A DNA stretch of 7,974 bases from Oceanospirillaceae bacterium (lineage in GTDB: Bacteria > Pseudomonadota > Gammaproteobacteria > Pseudomonadales > Balneatricaceae). A program made the translations under genes and the position numbers. Each line of letters starts with the position of its first letter. The stretch's first letter is position 1. The stretch covers positions 1-7,974 of the forward strand of contig DNNY01000090.1 of NCBI GenBank assembly GCA_003497765.1, written 5' to 3'. Below the pieces are notes generated by a model, which searched no databases, was not told where the DNA came from, and worked only from the letters and a program-made list of their open reading frames with translations. This document shows positions 7,931 to 7,974 of the stretch, piece by piece.

Positions 7931-7974
7931 AAAGGTTCATCAAAAAGCTAACAATTTAACCAAATCAAAGTAAA

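Noticed and set aside
7937..7972. A minus-strand open stretch entering from the right edge and ending YFDLVKLLAF with two TGA codons (7942-7937), which could be the end of a gene upstream of ydiJ.
   Set aside because: Only ten residues are visible and no family can be recognised. It would fit the terminator at 7840-7860, but the evidence is too thin to annotate a gene.
7854..7973. A 39-codon plus-strand frame, ATG 7854 to TAA 7971-7973, encoding a lysine- and leucine-rich peptide beginning MGCKNGLLTYF.
   Set aside because: The start codon lies inside the terminator stem, there is no ribosome site before it, and the composition is what an A-rich spacer gives by chance. It could be revisited if relatives conserve the frame.

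Overview
The window looks like ordinary chromosomal DNA of a gammaproteobacterium. The order rnfD-rnfG-rnfE-nth is the classic gammaproteobacterial rnf/rsx operon. The encoded Rnf, Nth and YdiJ proteins resemble their E. coli counterparts closely along their length, as judged from memory of those sequences. The DNA is moderately AT-rich, which would fit a marine or environmental lineage, but I cannot name a genus. I see no mobile element, CRISPR array, tRNA or rRNA.

Layout. Positions 1-4836 carry a tightly packed plus-strand run. It holds the 3' end of rnfD, complete rnfG and rnfE (membrane subunits of the Rnf electron-transport complex), nth (endonuclease III), and a large gene for an inner-membrane-anchored YdbH-family AsmA-like protein. 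Gaps are 13, 1, 19 and 37 bp, so one transcript is likely; its promoter lies left of the window. On the minus strand, 7781-4833 encodes a long YdiJ-type flavin/iron-sulfur dehydrogenase, probably a D-2-hydroxyglutarate dehydrogenase. It converges on ydbH, and the two stop codons are nested in a shared TTAA.

Right end. Positions 7782-7974 contain no convincing gene. They hold a small intrinsic terminator pointing toward ydiJ, a possible minus-strand promoter just before it, and several TTAACC/GGTTAA repeats, two of which form an inverted repeat over the possible promoter.

How the genes relate. Rnf, Nth and YdiJ all belong to redox or Fe-S biology: Rnf moves electrons at the membrane, Nth is a 4Fe-4S repair glycosylase, and YdiJ oxidises a 2-hydroxyacid through FAD and Fe-S centres. 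YdbH belongs to envelope lipid transport and looks like a passenger in the operon. I found no clearly new system. The most unusual points are ydbH placed behind nth without its usual partners ynbE and ydbL, and the terminator in the ydiJ leader.
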